Of a stretch of DNA of 64,000 nucleotides, positions 25,035-37,029 are shown piece after piece. Numbering within the stretch: position 1 is the stretch's first letter; each line of letters opens with the position of its first letter. The stretch spans positions 1,488,001-1,552,000 of the forward strand of contig WFMF01000005.1 of NCBI GenBank assembly GCA_011033025.1, read 5' to 3'. Source of the DNA: Beroe forskalii (lineage: Eukaryota; Ctenophora; Nuda; Beroida; Beroidae). Below the pieces are notes generated by a model that searched no databases, had not been told where the DNA came from, and was given only the letters and a program-made list of their open reading frames with translations. A program made the position numbers and the translations under genes.

Positions 25035-26206
25035 TTGATGAATAAATAAATAAATAAATGTTACATTCTTAGTAAACGCTTAATAGCTATCATGGGATTC
25101 AAAACCTTAAAGAGTGATCAAAAAAGCTCAACCCCGCTTTCTAAAGCGTCTCATAATTTTAAAACTTAGCAGCAAGGGCATAAAATGTTAACCATGGCAT
25201 ATAATTTAATGGCATAAATTGTTAATAATGGAATAATTCAATGTCATATGATCTTGCTGCACTATAGTCCATTTATGTAAAGTAATTTGCAAACAAATAT
25301 GTTTTCAAATCTCTTTTAAAAGTTTGTGTATCACTAGCACTTCTAAGTCCATAGGGGAGTTTGTTCCAGACAGATGGTGCAGCATGTGAGAAGGCTCTTT
25401 CAGTTCTTTGCAAATGAGGAACACAAGAATTTTCCAATAAAAAGAAATCATCTTCTGTCCGCAGTGAATGTATTGGTTCAGTTTTCATTTGGAGATGTTG
25501 CCTGATATAATCTGGGACTTCATTGTTCAAGCTTTTGAAGACCAAGAGTGCAATTTTGTATCTTATACGTTCTTTGACAGGTAGAAAATGTGCTTCTTTC
25601 AGGAAAGGTGTTATTCTGTCAAAGTGTTTGATCCTCTTTCCAAAGAGAAACCTGACACAGTCATTTTGCACTTTCTGCAGTCTCTTTATTTGGTATGCTG
25701 GGAGATTATAGAACAAACCATTGCAAAAGTCTAGTCTAGACAGAATAAGACAGTGTACCAGCTGCTTCTTAATGCTGAAACTCAATTTTGAACTTATAAC
25801 CCAGAGGTTTCTGAGAGTTATGTTGCATGCCTGGACAATCTTACTGATATGGGAATCAAATGTAAGGAAATCATCAAACCAGATTCCAAGACTTTTTACT
25901 ACATCAGAACATTTAATGGCAGTTGTATGACTGACCTTGACTTCTTTTATTGAATCTATATTAGGATCAAAATGATTTCTTGATTTAACGACAAGAGCTT
26001 CAGTTTTGGATGGATTTATTTTAAGATGATTTTGTGACATCCATGACTTAATCTCTTCAAAGCAGCTGATAATTCTAGATTCAATGTCATCGAAGTTGTC
26101 GAACAGAGGTCTAAATTCAATATAAATTTGTGTATCATCAGCATACATGTGAACACTGAACCCATGTTTCCTGGCAATTAAACCAGCAATCTTGTAACTT
26201 GTAACA
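25035..26206 (-). mobile_element. 5'-truncated LINE, end of the reverse transcriptase ORF and 3' tail
   Basis: The minus-strand ORF (26,148-25,273, and open for about 20 codons further upstream) starts near the catalytic block MYADDTQIY, then HLKINPSKTEALVV, LGIWFDD, HISKIVQACNITLRNL, LDFCNGLFYNLP, RLQKVQNDCVRFL and PSVWNKLPYGLRSA, ending FKRDLKTYLF. These are in the order expected for a CR1/L2/Rex-type ORF2. Palm A and earlier blocks and the endonuclease are missing, as in usual 5' truncation. The remaining 291 codons carry no stop, so the copy is young. The 3' end has a tail of ATTT repeats (25,041-25,060 on plus as AATA repeats). Confidence 0.93.
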
Positions 26207-26209
26207 ATG

Positions 26210-27465
26210 AATACTCCCGTCGCTGCTCTATTTTTCCGTGGAAATTTATTCCCTTCTGTCTGAGAAATTTGAAGAAAGAAAATTCGGGAATGTATAAATT
26301 TCTTTAAAATTCCCCGAAATTAAGTATGTGCTGTTACATATTATATTCAAAATTATGGGGAATAATGCACACTAACCCAATTTTACTTTCACTTATTTTA
26401 ATGCCTCTAATTCTCATCATTTTATGTTCCATCGCTACTATTCAAAATCTGGTTTCGTGTGTTTTATTTCACTCCCTTCAGCGGCATATACTTTAGTTAT
26501 AGTATGCATAAGCTGCGTGCTTTCTCTCCGCAAACGCTATGTAATACAATTTGGTTTTTAAACGCAAATCGCCGTATGATAGTTGCAAGTCAATCTTCAA
26601 GTTCAACTCATATTATTTGTTACGTAGAAAAGATGCCGTCTTATAATTAAAGTATGCTGTTTCATGTTTGTACAGAATACTGGGTAGTGGGTAGCCAATA
26701 GTCATGTTATGGTAAGGAAGTCTGTGGTTGTTGCTGAAGCCAGCTGAAAATGTCAAGTGGTTCACAGGATTTCAAATCTAATTAACCCGGAGAAGACTCC
26801 ACTTAATATAAAAACTCCACTTATCATAAGTCATCAAACGCATGACAATTCCCAACATTTAATCACCGTGATCACTCATTCATGAAGCAACATATAACTT
26901 GAAGAACACAACACAGCCGGGACATAATAACAGTGATCCCTAATCACTCGAGGAGAAGCCGAGTGTTCACCAGTTCACTTATTGGCACGAGGCGTCAGCC
27001 GAATGCGAATAATTGCAGCACTACCAGTTACCACATTTGTGGTGTTATATTAGCGACCAGTTATACTCGATCTCTGATTGCATGGAAATAATTCGCACTA
27101 AAATTGTGGTATAACTTATGATATTAACCCCCGGTATGACAGTTCACCTGAATTAATCCCAGTACTCTACGATTCTGAGAAATGTAATTCCAGATCCCAA
27201 TATATCGCGACACTATAATATAAATGAGGTGCGAGACTCACATTAACTGCCACTAATGATAGCAGAGCCCCACCTTCATGTTCCATCACACCAGCAGTCC
27301 TCCGTATATATTGGAAAGCCACTTCCACTTATACCATATATCGAGTGGAGTGCCGCATGAGCTGGCTGATTGAAATGCCGGCGTCTGGCATGGTCCTCCA
27401 ATCAGAGATAGAGCTACTCTGGTGGTGCTCAGAGAGGGAGACCTGTAAAATAATCAAGCGTTAAC
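26210..27465. other. No gene seen
   Basis: AT-rich intergenic DNA without supported exons. Confidence 0.4.
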
Positions 27466-27516
27466 TCTCCCCCCTCTCTCTCCCTCTCTCTCCCTCCCTC
27501 TCTCTCTCTCTCTCGA
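27466..27516. repeat. TC/CCTC microsatellite
   Basis: Simple pyrimidine array; the arginine/glutamate-rich ORF read from it on the minus strand is an artefact. Confidence 0.9.
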
Positions 27517-30500
27517 AGGTTCTTTGGTAATATTCTCATTATGCCATATAAGGAGCCCCCGGTTGGTTGCGTGGTAAGAGCGCAGTTATTTCTCTTGTTG
27601 CCTTGTTCTTGAGTGTCAGTATGGTGTGTAGTAGTAGTAGTGGTGTTACACGAGGGACCCCCGTCTCTTAGTCCACTTTCTGAGAGTGCTGCATCATCTC
27701 TTAGCAACAAGTGCTGCATCATCGCTTAGCAACGAGTGCCTTACTTCCGTAGCAACGAGTGCTATTTTCCAGAGCAACGAGTAAATCATGTCCAGGTAGG
27801 ACAGTTATTCTATCTTTCTGATTTACACCCCTCGATCTACTACCAAACGGCCAGTTATTTTATCTAACACTCTAACCCGTACTTACTAGAAATCACCGAA
27901 AATTAGAAAAGTTTTGCGGTGGAGTGGAAATTTGTTAATTTAATGATTTCCGGGTTCCTCGATAAGTCGATAGAGTTTTTGACTGTCATGGGACTGTCAT
28001 TCTCGAGAATTCACTCTGAATTTGACTGTCAGGAGTCCGAGACCCGAGCACCGAGTGAGAAACACCCCTCCTCCAGCCCTCTTTGAAACGAGAATCACGA
28101 CCCAACAAAACAAGGTAATCTGTTTGCTCACTTCGAACACGGCATCGTAATTGTCATTGAGTTATGAGTGTGAAGACTGAAGATAAGAGGTTAGAATGGT
28201 TTAATATTTATGAAACCAAGTTCCATAAATATATTGCAACCGGCATCGGTACCCTTTATTAAGTTTAATAGCAATTATGCTCTGTAAGTTGAAAGTTCTT
28301 TGTTTTCTTTTGAGGTAGGGAACGGGTTGGACACTGTGTCCACCGATGAATCTAAGAATCTTCAGTGTTTTCACTCTTGGGTTAGTCCTGTTCTCTCACA
28401 AGTTCTCAAGTCGCCAGTGCTCCATGATGGTGAGCTGAGTAACAGACAGCACTGAAATTATCTCCCCAGAGTGCTAATGGACTAGTGGCTACGTAGCATT
28501 CACAGCTCCATGATAATGGATTTATTACAGTCGTAGCTGAGCTCAGATAGTTGTTTCTATGATTTCTTGAGGGCAAAGCAAGCAATCAGTGATCTAGTGC
28601 CTTGCTGCGTTGCGCAACCTGCCTGAAAACTTAACGTCACTAGTGGACAGTATAATTGCTCCGGCAAGGAGCTCTCCGGAAGAATCAGATTCATATCTGA
28701 CAATACAGTGACAGTTACAATGGAACAGTGTTGCTTAGCAACAGTGGCCTATCAGTGTATTATTAGTGTTGCTAATAGCAACGAGATGCATCATGTTTTA
28801 TCCATTATTCTGGGCTTTTGTTCAGTAAGTGTTATTATACTCAGCAATGTAAAGTTCAGGTAAGCAAAGTTTCCCTCTCATCTCAGATTCATTTGAGCTG
28901 TTTTAAAAAGTTTCACACCACTTCACTTAACACCTTGTGCATTCAGTAAGCAATATATCATGTTAACTGAAAGAGTGGTAGGTGTATGAAAAATGCAACA
29001 AAATGATATTTTGCTGCAATTCCATCTTACGTCACAAGTTCATGATACTCGATTCACATTCACAGCATAGTGGGCAATGATTGCAGGCCAATTCATTCGA
29101 ACGCAGCTGATTTGATTGATGTTTACCCAATGGCCAATACCCGATCTGCCAAGTTGGTACTATCCTGCATCTATGGTCGCGGTAAAGTCATCAAAATCAA
29201 ATTTACCAACAAATTTTCTTTTGTCGGTTTTGAGTGTTATATCAAGCCTAGTTCTGGCAGGTTTTCTCCAGAAATTTAACACTTATAACCGGCTGTCAGT
29301 ACCTACTTCAGCTGTATTGTATGTATTTCATCGTACAACTTTTGTTTTCTGTGATTTTTGAAGGGATTCTACTCTCCTGTCTGTATCCATGTGTTTGTGT
29401 ATGTTTTAGAGTATGCATTTTTTAGGTGTGTCTCTGTTTCTTTATAGAAAATATGTTGCTTTTGGGTGTGTCTGTGTTTCACTGTAACGGTCTGTCTCGA
29501 TCATAACTCGATCATGTCGTATACATATCAGACGTCTTAGTACTCTTCCGTAGCATACTATTGCTGTGACTTGCGAGTTGCGCATTTTACCTTAAATTTA
29601 CCGTACTTTTAATGAATCATGTACCCTTAGGACAGAAGACTCCGATAATTTTCAAAATAGTCACATTTAATATGAAACACCCTGTATCTCAAATTACAAT
29701 GGCACAATTGAAAATCCAATGCCAATCCACTCACATGTCAACACCATCCCACTGTCTATGGTTGGCTGAGAAATTCACAAACATTTCCCAAATAGAATTA
29801 TCCGTCTTCTTATCTTCTTCTTATCTCCTTATCTCATTCTGCTTAAATTCATGAACATTTCCCAAATAATATTATCCATCTTCTTCTTATATCCTTCTTA
29901 TCCCATTCTGCTTATCTCCTTTTCCTTACCTATCTCTTTCTTCTTACCTCGTTATCTTCTCAGCACGGAATGCTATACAATGCTAGACTATACGCTTTCG
30001 ACAGATCCCCTTCTTCTAGTAACTGTGAACATTGCAACTTGTGATTTGCACTAGAATATTTCCCTTCCGTCGTGCGTGATGCGTGAAATACGTGATATTA
30101 TGAGCGTATGTTATATGTCTGATGTCTTATGATCTGTAGCATTTATGCCATGTGACAATTGACAATGTTTTGCAAGGAATGCTGTGCGACTTCCTGAGTA
30201 CCTGGAGTTTCTGAGACAATCACGTACATTTTTACTGGGTTTCGAAATAGCGATTATTTTTTCTTGAAGATTTCTTTACCACAGACAAGTTCATTCTGAT
30301 TTCTGCCTCTAGTTCTACAATTTGTTTTTGTTGGTGGCGCGTACTAAAATAAACAACAACAAAATGTTACTCACTTAACAAACATATAGAGTACAGACAT
30401 ACACACAAAGATACAATCGCACTGGGAAGGCTTCTTCTTCTTCTTCTTCTCTGGAATTATTGTTAGCACTGATTAGCGCTGCGATCAAATGTTCCACGGT

Positions 30501-31800
30501 GTCACAAAGAAGGCTTTAATTGTCTCGAGTAGTTGCTCTGACATTCTTTACAGGATACGCTGCACTTTTCCGTGTGCTCTTGTCGCGTTCAGTATTTGGT
30601 AGTTATTCCGGGTAAAATCAGAACTCACAGTCTCGAGGTCGATATTTCTCGTACGGGTATTGCCACCTTCGCTCCGTCTACACGTCTTACTGCTGTGAAA
30701 ATGGGTGGTAAATCATGTATCACCGTTTTGGCCAATTTTTCGCAATGATTTGAGCTCGATTGGTTTGATGATCCATGAAAACGACATGTTTAGCTTTATC
30801 TACTTATCTACCGAGTAACTACCTACAAATATCTAGCAATGATTTTTACGAAATGCTGTCATTGAGTTGCGGAATCGTGTGGGCCTGGTGGTCAACTTTT
30901 TCTAAACATCGTCCATGATGAAATGGTGTGTGTAATACGGTTAAATTGGCTGCTATCCAGATTTCAGCTTGATTACAGATAGTGTGTGCGTGTATGTGTA
31001 TGTGTGTATGTCAACGTCTCACTACACTCGCAGTGATTTATCATTGCATGTTAAATGATTCTACATTAGCACACTCTGCAACTGAATAGCTGTACATAAT
31101 CATATCGTTTCTACGTGGTCGCTGTTTAACACTTTAACAGTTAAGTGTTAACTTTGTATTTAAACTTTCTTTGTAAGTTTGTAGTTCTTTGACAGAATGG
31201 TGTTGGAACAAATAACATGTTATTTACTCACTAAGGATGTGGTATAATATCGAAGATGATAGTCAGCACTCAACAACAGCTGTAATTTATTTATTATTGA
31301 CGCATCAACACCAATGATATTATGTCTCCATATGAGCTATGATTGCAGCATAATTTATCCGCGATGTATACAAGCTACGTCACAACTCATGCGATAACAG
31401 ATACCATATCCCTCAGTGGTCTGTAAAAGTTATTGGTTTTGGTAGATATATTAACTTGTTAGATAAGAGAGTGCAGGACGTCTTATCACAGTGCGTATTT
31501 GAATTTATAATGATAAATCTATGTACCTGCTATTAGCCTCTGTTCACTGTTCACTGTTCAGTGTATTGAATATTGTCCGGACTTTTACTTGCCTTCCGTA
31601 TAATCAGTCATCACAGCCTAAGTAATCGATGTTTATCTCAAGAAATAGCATCCTGATGTTCATTTTTTCCCAAAAAGTTGATTCCAAGTATCGTTTTTTA
31701 CTTTTAGTATTCCTGTTTTTATGATCCTGTTATTTACTGTTCGTATTCATGCTATTCATATTCCATATCAAACTTACATGGCAGAAAATACGAGACACAG
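27517..31800. other. About 4.3 kb without a recognisable gene
   Basis: Contains short AGCAACGAGTG words repeated near 27,700-27,785 and a pair of about 85-base direct repeats near 29,770-29,925 (both with ACATTTCCCAAATA and ATTATCC). A weak tRNA A-box-like segment occurs near 27,555-27,590. No exon can be supported. Confidence 0.4.
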
Positions 31801-31812
31801 AAAAAATTTAAG

Positions 31813-31905
31813 TGAGTTTACAGACAGACAGACAACCAGAAACAGACAATCAGAGACAGACACACAGACAGACAATCAGATACAGACGCACAGACAGACT
31901 TTAAA
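31813..31905. repeat. CAGA-rich simple repeat
   Basis: CAGACAGACA units mixed with ATCAGA and ACACAGAC. Confidence 0.85.
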
Positions 31906-32163
31906 GACAGTAAATGAGAGACACCCCTTGGCACTCGCGGAACGTTTTCCTGCAGAGTAAACTCTCTAATTCCCTGCCTAGTCTTATATTCCCATAGTTT
32001 TCCTCCAAATCCTTAGCTGCGAGTGACGTGGTCGTGTGACGTCATCACACCGTGTGTATATACGCACAATACACTGCAGATTCCATATAACACATACACT
32101 TGCTCTTTCTCTGTCTGCTTGTGTGTTATCAGATCTCCTCTCTTTCTTTATTTATTACCGTTA

Positions 32164-32645
32164 TCAGATCTCCTCTCCTTCTCTGTGTTTAATAGCTGAT
32201 ATATCACTCCCTGCCAGTGGTTTTGTAAAACCAACTCAGGAAGTTTATCTCCTCTCCCTCTCTGTGTGTTTATTAGCTGATATATCACTCCCTGCCCAGT
32301 GGTATTGTGAAACCAACTCAGGAAGTTTATCTCCTCTCCCCCTGTGTTTATTAGCTGATATATCACTCCCTGCCCAGTGGTTTTGTAAAACCAACTCAGG
32401 AAGTTTATCTCCTCTCCCCCTGTGTTTATTAGCTGATATATCACTCCCTGCCCAGTGGTTTTGTAAAACCAACTCAGGAAGTTTATCTCCTCTCCCTCTC
32501 TGTGTTTATTATCTGATATATCACTCCCTGCCAGTGGTTTTGTGAAACCAATTCAAGAAGTTTATCTCCTCTCCCTCTCTGTGTTTATTAGCTGATATAT
32601 CCCTCCCTCCCAGTAGTTTTGTAAAACCAACTCAGGAAGTTTATC
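32164..32645 (+). repeat. Minisatellite, about 80-bp unit, six copies
   Basis: Unit contains CTCCTCTCCCTCTCTGTGTT, TATTAGCTGATATATCACTC, CCTGCCCAGTGGTTTTGTAA and AACCAACTCAGGAAGTTTAT. Copies are near-identical, and small length changes leave ORFs open on both strands by chance. The 169-codon plus-strand ORF over it is not a gene. Confidence 0.93.
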
Positions 32646-33900
32646 GTCACTTCCAAATATGGTTTAATTGGAGGAGTCATTGTCCACCCTCTACTCCTCT
32701 GTAAAGGTTAATAAAGTAGAGATTCATCATTTATTAGGGCTTTAGGGGTAATATGATATCATGTTGTTATTATATCGACAGTACAATGAGGCAATCATCT
32801 TCCAATCATCTCAAAATTAGTCTCATTCTGAGAGGTCAATCATCACCCCAGACTCAGAGTTTTAATAATTTGAAGTTTATAGAAGTAAAACAAATATTTA
32901 AGGAAAAAAGTTTTAGTAACTTAATAAAAGGTCTAATCATGCGCATGTGATTTCATAATTCATTTCCCTAAACACTAAAACACCAAATGAAAAGTGGCAC
33001 AGACTTGCAGGACGTAGAAACTTCATTATCCGCCGTGATCCAACCCGTACAACGTACGCTGCCTTCCAACCCGTACATAAATTCACATGTTTTTATTGTT
33101 TAAATCCGGGTCGATTTCTATAGCTCCCGGTTTGTTCCTGGCACCATTCGGTCTCGAGGAATATCGCTCTCATTATGAAGCTGTAAAACGTACACATATT
33201 CAGATATTCATAGATTTAAACTCGGCAGATTTTGTGTTTAGTTTTGGGTTTTATATTATCACGCTTTTATATATCCTGTGTCTGGGCTTCAAATTTCAAG
33301 GTTTAATGACAACCCGTATAAAGCAATCCGATTTGATAAATCTGCTGTGTTAGTTATGTTTATTGTTTTGACTTTGAGTCAATTCTGAAGTTTTGAGTAA
33401 CAATAGATTTTAGTTTTTGTCATTTAAACATTTCAATTCCTTTTTCGTTTACAAAATGTGCCAAACCTGTTTTAACAAGTTTACAATGGCATCCCTACTG
33501 CTGCACACATCACTCACTTACCCTCACATTAAGAACGTTGCAATCCACAGCATAACGCCGCCATGAGTAGTTCATGTAGTTACCATGTGGTATGTGTGTA
33601 ATGTGTGTGATAACACTCTCTCACTATGTGATATACCCACTATGTGATATATAGCTACTCTGGGTTGTATATTACTCTCTATAGTGAGTACCTTGAAACC
33701 CTTCTTTGAGCGTGTTCCACACAAATAGTTGGTGCTGCAGTAGTGCTTCTTCAAATGAGTTGCGGTAGTGAAGTGTTGCTTTCTGAACTATTTGTCTATT
33801 ATACCAAGAACTATTTTCTCTTCTCAAATCTCACTACTTCGTTTTGGTATGTTAAGTTGCCCTCCGCCTCACCAATCTTAATGACAATATCCGCTTTATA
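32646..33900. other. No gene seen
   Basis: No supported exon. An 88-codon ORF (33,087-33,353) has hydrophobic stretches but no recognisable family. Confidence 0.35.
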
Positions 33901-33904
33901 CCCA

Positions 33905-34080
33905 TGCCTTATGCATATTATGTGTGCACTGTGCACCTGGCTAGATCGAAATATCCGTCAAAATAACCCGCAAATTACTTTGCGTGTGCAATGCTGTAAT
34001 TTGCTTTTCATGGATTTTTTGTTGAAGTTTGCACGCTCTTTCGACAATTTTTCGATCGACGCATGTCCACACACATTGTG
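33905..34080 (+). mobile_element. MITE of the GTGCACATGGATCGATC palindromic family, old copy
   Basis: Aligns along its length with 50,885-51,060 and, in reverse, with 56,680-56,852. Shared landmarks are ATGTGTGCAC at the left, CGCAAATTA...GTGTGCAATGCTGTAATTTG in the middle, and TTTCGACAATTTTTCGATCG then CATGTCCACACA at the right. Ends are inverted with respect to each other. No ORF. Confidence 0.75.
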
Positions 34081-34449
34081 CACCTCACTCAGATCATATC
34101 AAAGATACCACTGAATGCATTGTCAGACAGAACTGACATGTTCCCAGTATGATGCACCCTGAAAGTCGACCAGTACTCGCATTGAACTCTCATATCCCAC
34201 TCAATGAACCTGCCACAGTTCCGTGTGTGTCTCAAGAGTCATGATAGTATTCAGATATTCTCATATCTGGACGTGTACCACTCAATTCTCATCATGAGAG
34301 ACGGTGTGCAGCTCAATTAGTTTGATTGCGTGACGTCATGGTGACGTCATTATGACACCTCAACATACCCGCACACTCACAGCACCCCACATATCAGTGA
34401 CAGTAGGGGACTCAGATAGATGCTTGTCAAGAGAGATCTGCGAGTGTGT

Positions 34450-35015
34450 GTGCGTCGTTCAGTGAATTGCTTTAGTACGTGTTGCGTTTTATGCCAACTC
34501 TAATTTGTTATCAGTTGTGTTGACCTGTTGTGTTTTATGCCAACTCTAATTCGTTATCAGTTGTGTTGTGTTCTATGCCAACTCTAATTTGTTATCAGTT
34601 GTGTTGCGTTTTATGCCAATTCCAACTCTAATTTGTTATCAGTTGTGTTGTGTTCTATGATGTCAACTCTAATTTGCTATCAGTTGTGTTGCGTTCTATC
34701 ATTCTATGCTAAATCTAATTTGTTATCAACTTTGTGTTGCGTTCTATGCCAACTCTAATTTGTTATCAATTGTGTTGTTCTATGCCAACTCTAATTTGTT
34801 ATCTGTAGTGTTGTTTTCTATGCCAGCTCAAATTTGTTAGCAGTTGTGTTGTGTTCATGCGTTCTATGCCAACTCTTATTTGTTGATTGTGTTGCGTTAT
34901 ATGCCAACTCTAATTCGTTTTGTACAAAATTTGTTATCTGTAGTGTTGTTTTCTATGCCAGCTCTAATTTGTTAGCAGTTGTGTTGTGTTCTATTCTATG
35001 TAAACTCTTATTTGT
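34450..35015 (+). repeat. Minisatellite, about 38-bp unit
   Basis: About twelve copies of TTGTGTTGCGTTCTATGCCA then ACTCTAATTTGTTATCAG, degenerating toward the right end. Confidence 0.93.
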
Positions 35016-36315
35016 TATGATCAGTCTTTTTACAAATTTACAATGGAGCGCGCTTATTAATAAACCCGTGTCCCGTACCCTGTAATATTTACCTCTTTAC
35101 TGTCCTTCTACTACAGTATGGTCCTAGGATTAGGGTCAGGCTTTATGAACCAGGTGATTATCGATACTTTAATACCCATTGTCTTGCGGTACAAAAGACA
35201 GGCGATCACTCTAGACTCCGAGTTATTCTGACTTTCTGAGTAATTGTTAGTTGTATTGTGATATACGAACCTTCCCGCCCATACTATACTCTGTTTACTG
35301 TATTCGAAGATTCATATTTGTGATGGTTTCATCGCGCGATTTTAATGTGCAATATTCTCGTTTTACACATCGCGTATGGCAATTTCCGGAACATTTTATC
35401 ATGCACATTATCGTTAAACATTACACACTATACATTTTCATTTTAATTATGTACATTGTACATTTCAGTTATACAACATACATCACACATTCCCATTGCT
35501 GCTCTCATGTTGTGTGATTCTTTACTTACAGCGTAAGGCAGCAGCTGTGCCCTGTAAACGCACGTTCCTCTATTGCAACCCTCACACCGGTACATTTGAC
35601 TCACACTCTCAATGTATTTCATCCTTCTGTACTAAGTCTCTAGCTCTCTTTCTAACGCTAATTTCCTCTCTCTCCTCTGGCATCATTACATTTTACCCGG
35701 TTCTGTGCGATTGAACTTCTCACACCTATCAAGTTACAAATTTACCCCAACTCAAAGCTACACAAACTCATTACCCTGACATTCTGTGTAGACAGCAGTA
35801 GACGGCTTTGCCGTGATCAGCTTGTATATTTGACATATTATTATTCGCAGTATTATATTATGCTGTCTTCGTGTGTTTAACTCTTATTTCCTCCCGCTTC
35901 CTTGACGTCGGCAGTATATTCTCTCTACCGTTTACACGTATAGTTGTGCCTGGATTTGTCTTGCTAGTTTTACAGGCAGTTACTACGGAATGAAATACGG
36001 TACAAACTTCTAAACTTGCAGTTCGAAAAGCATTTTGTAATTTTTTTGCGACGTATTTTACTTTTTTTGTTTTTTTTCTCATGAACACCCAACCTTTCAT
36101 TCAATCTATCATAGTGCCATTTACACCCTGCACTCAACTCTCCACACTCAAATCTTTGATATTTCGTGATATCGTAACACTCACCCACGAAGGGCCCTAG
36201 GAACCCATGTAATGAGGCGCCAGCCAGACTGCTTCTGGAGGGGCCTGCACTGCGACTGTGATTGACAGGGTCCCATTGTCTGCTAGACAGACGACAGACA
36301 GACAGACAGTGTTCC
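35016..36315. other. Upstream region of the HTH gene, no other gene seen
   Basis: AT-rich until about 36,180, then more GC-rich toward the next ORF. A short CAGA run (36,289-36,308) lies just before its ATG. Confidence 0.4.
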
Positions 36316-37029
36316 ATGGGGGTAGACAGTGCTAGCAACTTCTGCATGAGGGATAAAATACTGGTGCTGAACGAGCTCAAGCGACACAACAACAACATCC
36401 AAGTTGTGGCAGAACGGACCGGCTTCGACAAGGAAACGATAAAGAAGTGGGCTCAGCAGAAGAACAAGCTGCAGAATGCGCCCACTAAAGCTAAGAAGCG
36501 GCGCGGAGGAGGCGGGGGAGGGGGCTCCACAGCGCCGCCTCCACCGCCCACAGTCACAGCTCCGCCCGCAGCGCGAGGGGGCGAGGGGAGCGCGTCCCCG
36601 ACCACGCCCACTCCTCCTCCGCCCGCCAAGCCGCCCAAACCCGTGTACATCATGACGGTGGAGGAGAAGCTGTGGGAGTGCTACAACAAGTACCGGGATG
36701 CAGGCCACTACGTGACTGTCGCGCGGCTCAGGGACCTCACCTGCCAGATCATCCGCGAGAACGACCTCACAGACTTCGCGTACAGCGCGGAGTGGCTGCG
36801 TGGCTGGATGGCGGCGTACAAGCTCGTGCCGCACGCCGACTCGTCCTCGGACAGCTCGTCCCCGGTGGGGTTATCAGACAGCGAGGAACGGGAGAACAGG
36901 AAGAAGAAGGAGGTGGAGAAGGAGGCGAAGAGGAAACTCAGGGAGCAGCAACCCGAGATATTCAGCAGCGATGACTACGTGCTCAGAGACGACGAGATAG
37001 ACGCGGTAATTATAATATACCTTACGTAG
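36316..37029 (+). CDS. Two-domain helix-turn-helix protein, CENP-B/psq-like; possibly a first exon
   Basis: The ORF from the ATG in ttccATGG gives 237 residues. Residues about 12-53 (RDKILVLNELKRHNNN, then TGFDKETIKKWAQQKNKLQ) look like the psq/CENP-B N-terminal HTH of pogo-type transposases and their domesticated descendants. A Gly7 run and proline-rich linkers follow. Residues about 115-172 (VEEKLWECYNKYRDAG, LRDLTCQIIRENDLTDFAYS, EWLRGWMAAYKL) resemble the CENP-B/Tc5 second DNA-binding domain. A Ser- and acid-rich tail with a basic coiled stretch follows. No DDE nuclease is present. The ORF is GC-rich. It closes five codons after a possible splice donor (GACGCG|GTAATT, 37,015/37,016), so it may be one exon of a longer gene. 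A nuclear DNA-binding role is inference. Confidence 0.7.
   Translation: MGVDSASNFCMRDKILVLNELKRHNNNIQVVAERTGFDKETIKKWAQQKNKLQNAPTKAKKRRGGGGGGGSTAPPPPPTVTAPPAARGGEGSASPTTPTPPPPAKPPKPVYIMTVEEKLWECYNKYRDAGHYVTVARLRDLTCQIIRENDLTDFAYSAEWLRGWMAAYKLVPHADSSSDSSSPVGLSDSEERENRKKKEVEKEAKRKLREQQPEIFSSDDYVLRDDEIDAVIIIYLT

Noticed and set aside
32036-32545. 169-codon repetitive ORF (LLADISLPAQW repeats)
   Set aside because: Translation of an 80-bp minisatellite, open on both strands.
36283-36834. 183-codon minus-strand ORF
   Set aside because: Shadow of the GC-rich HTH ORF on the plus strand.
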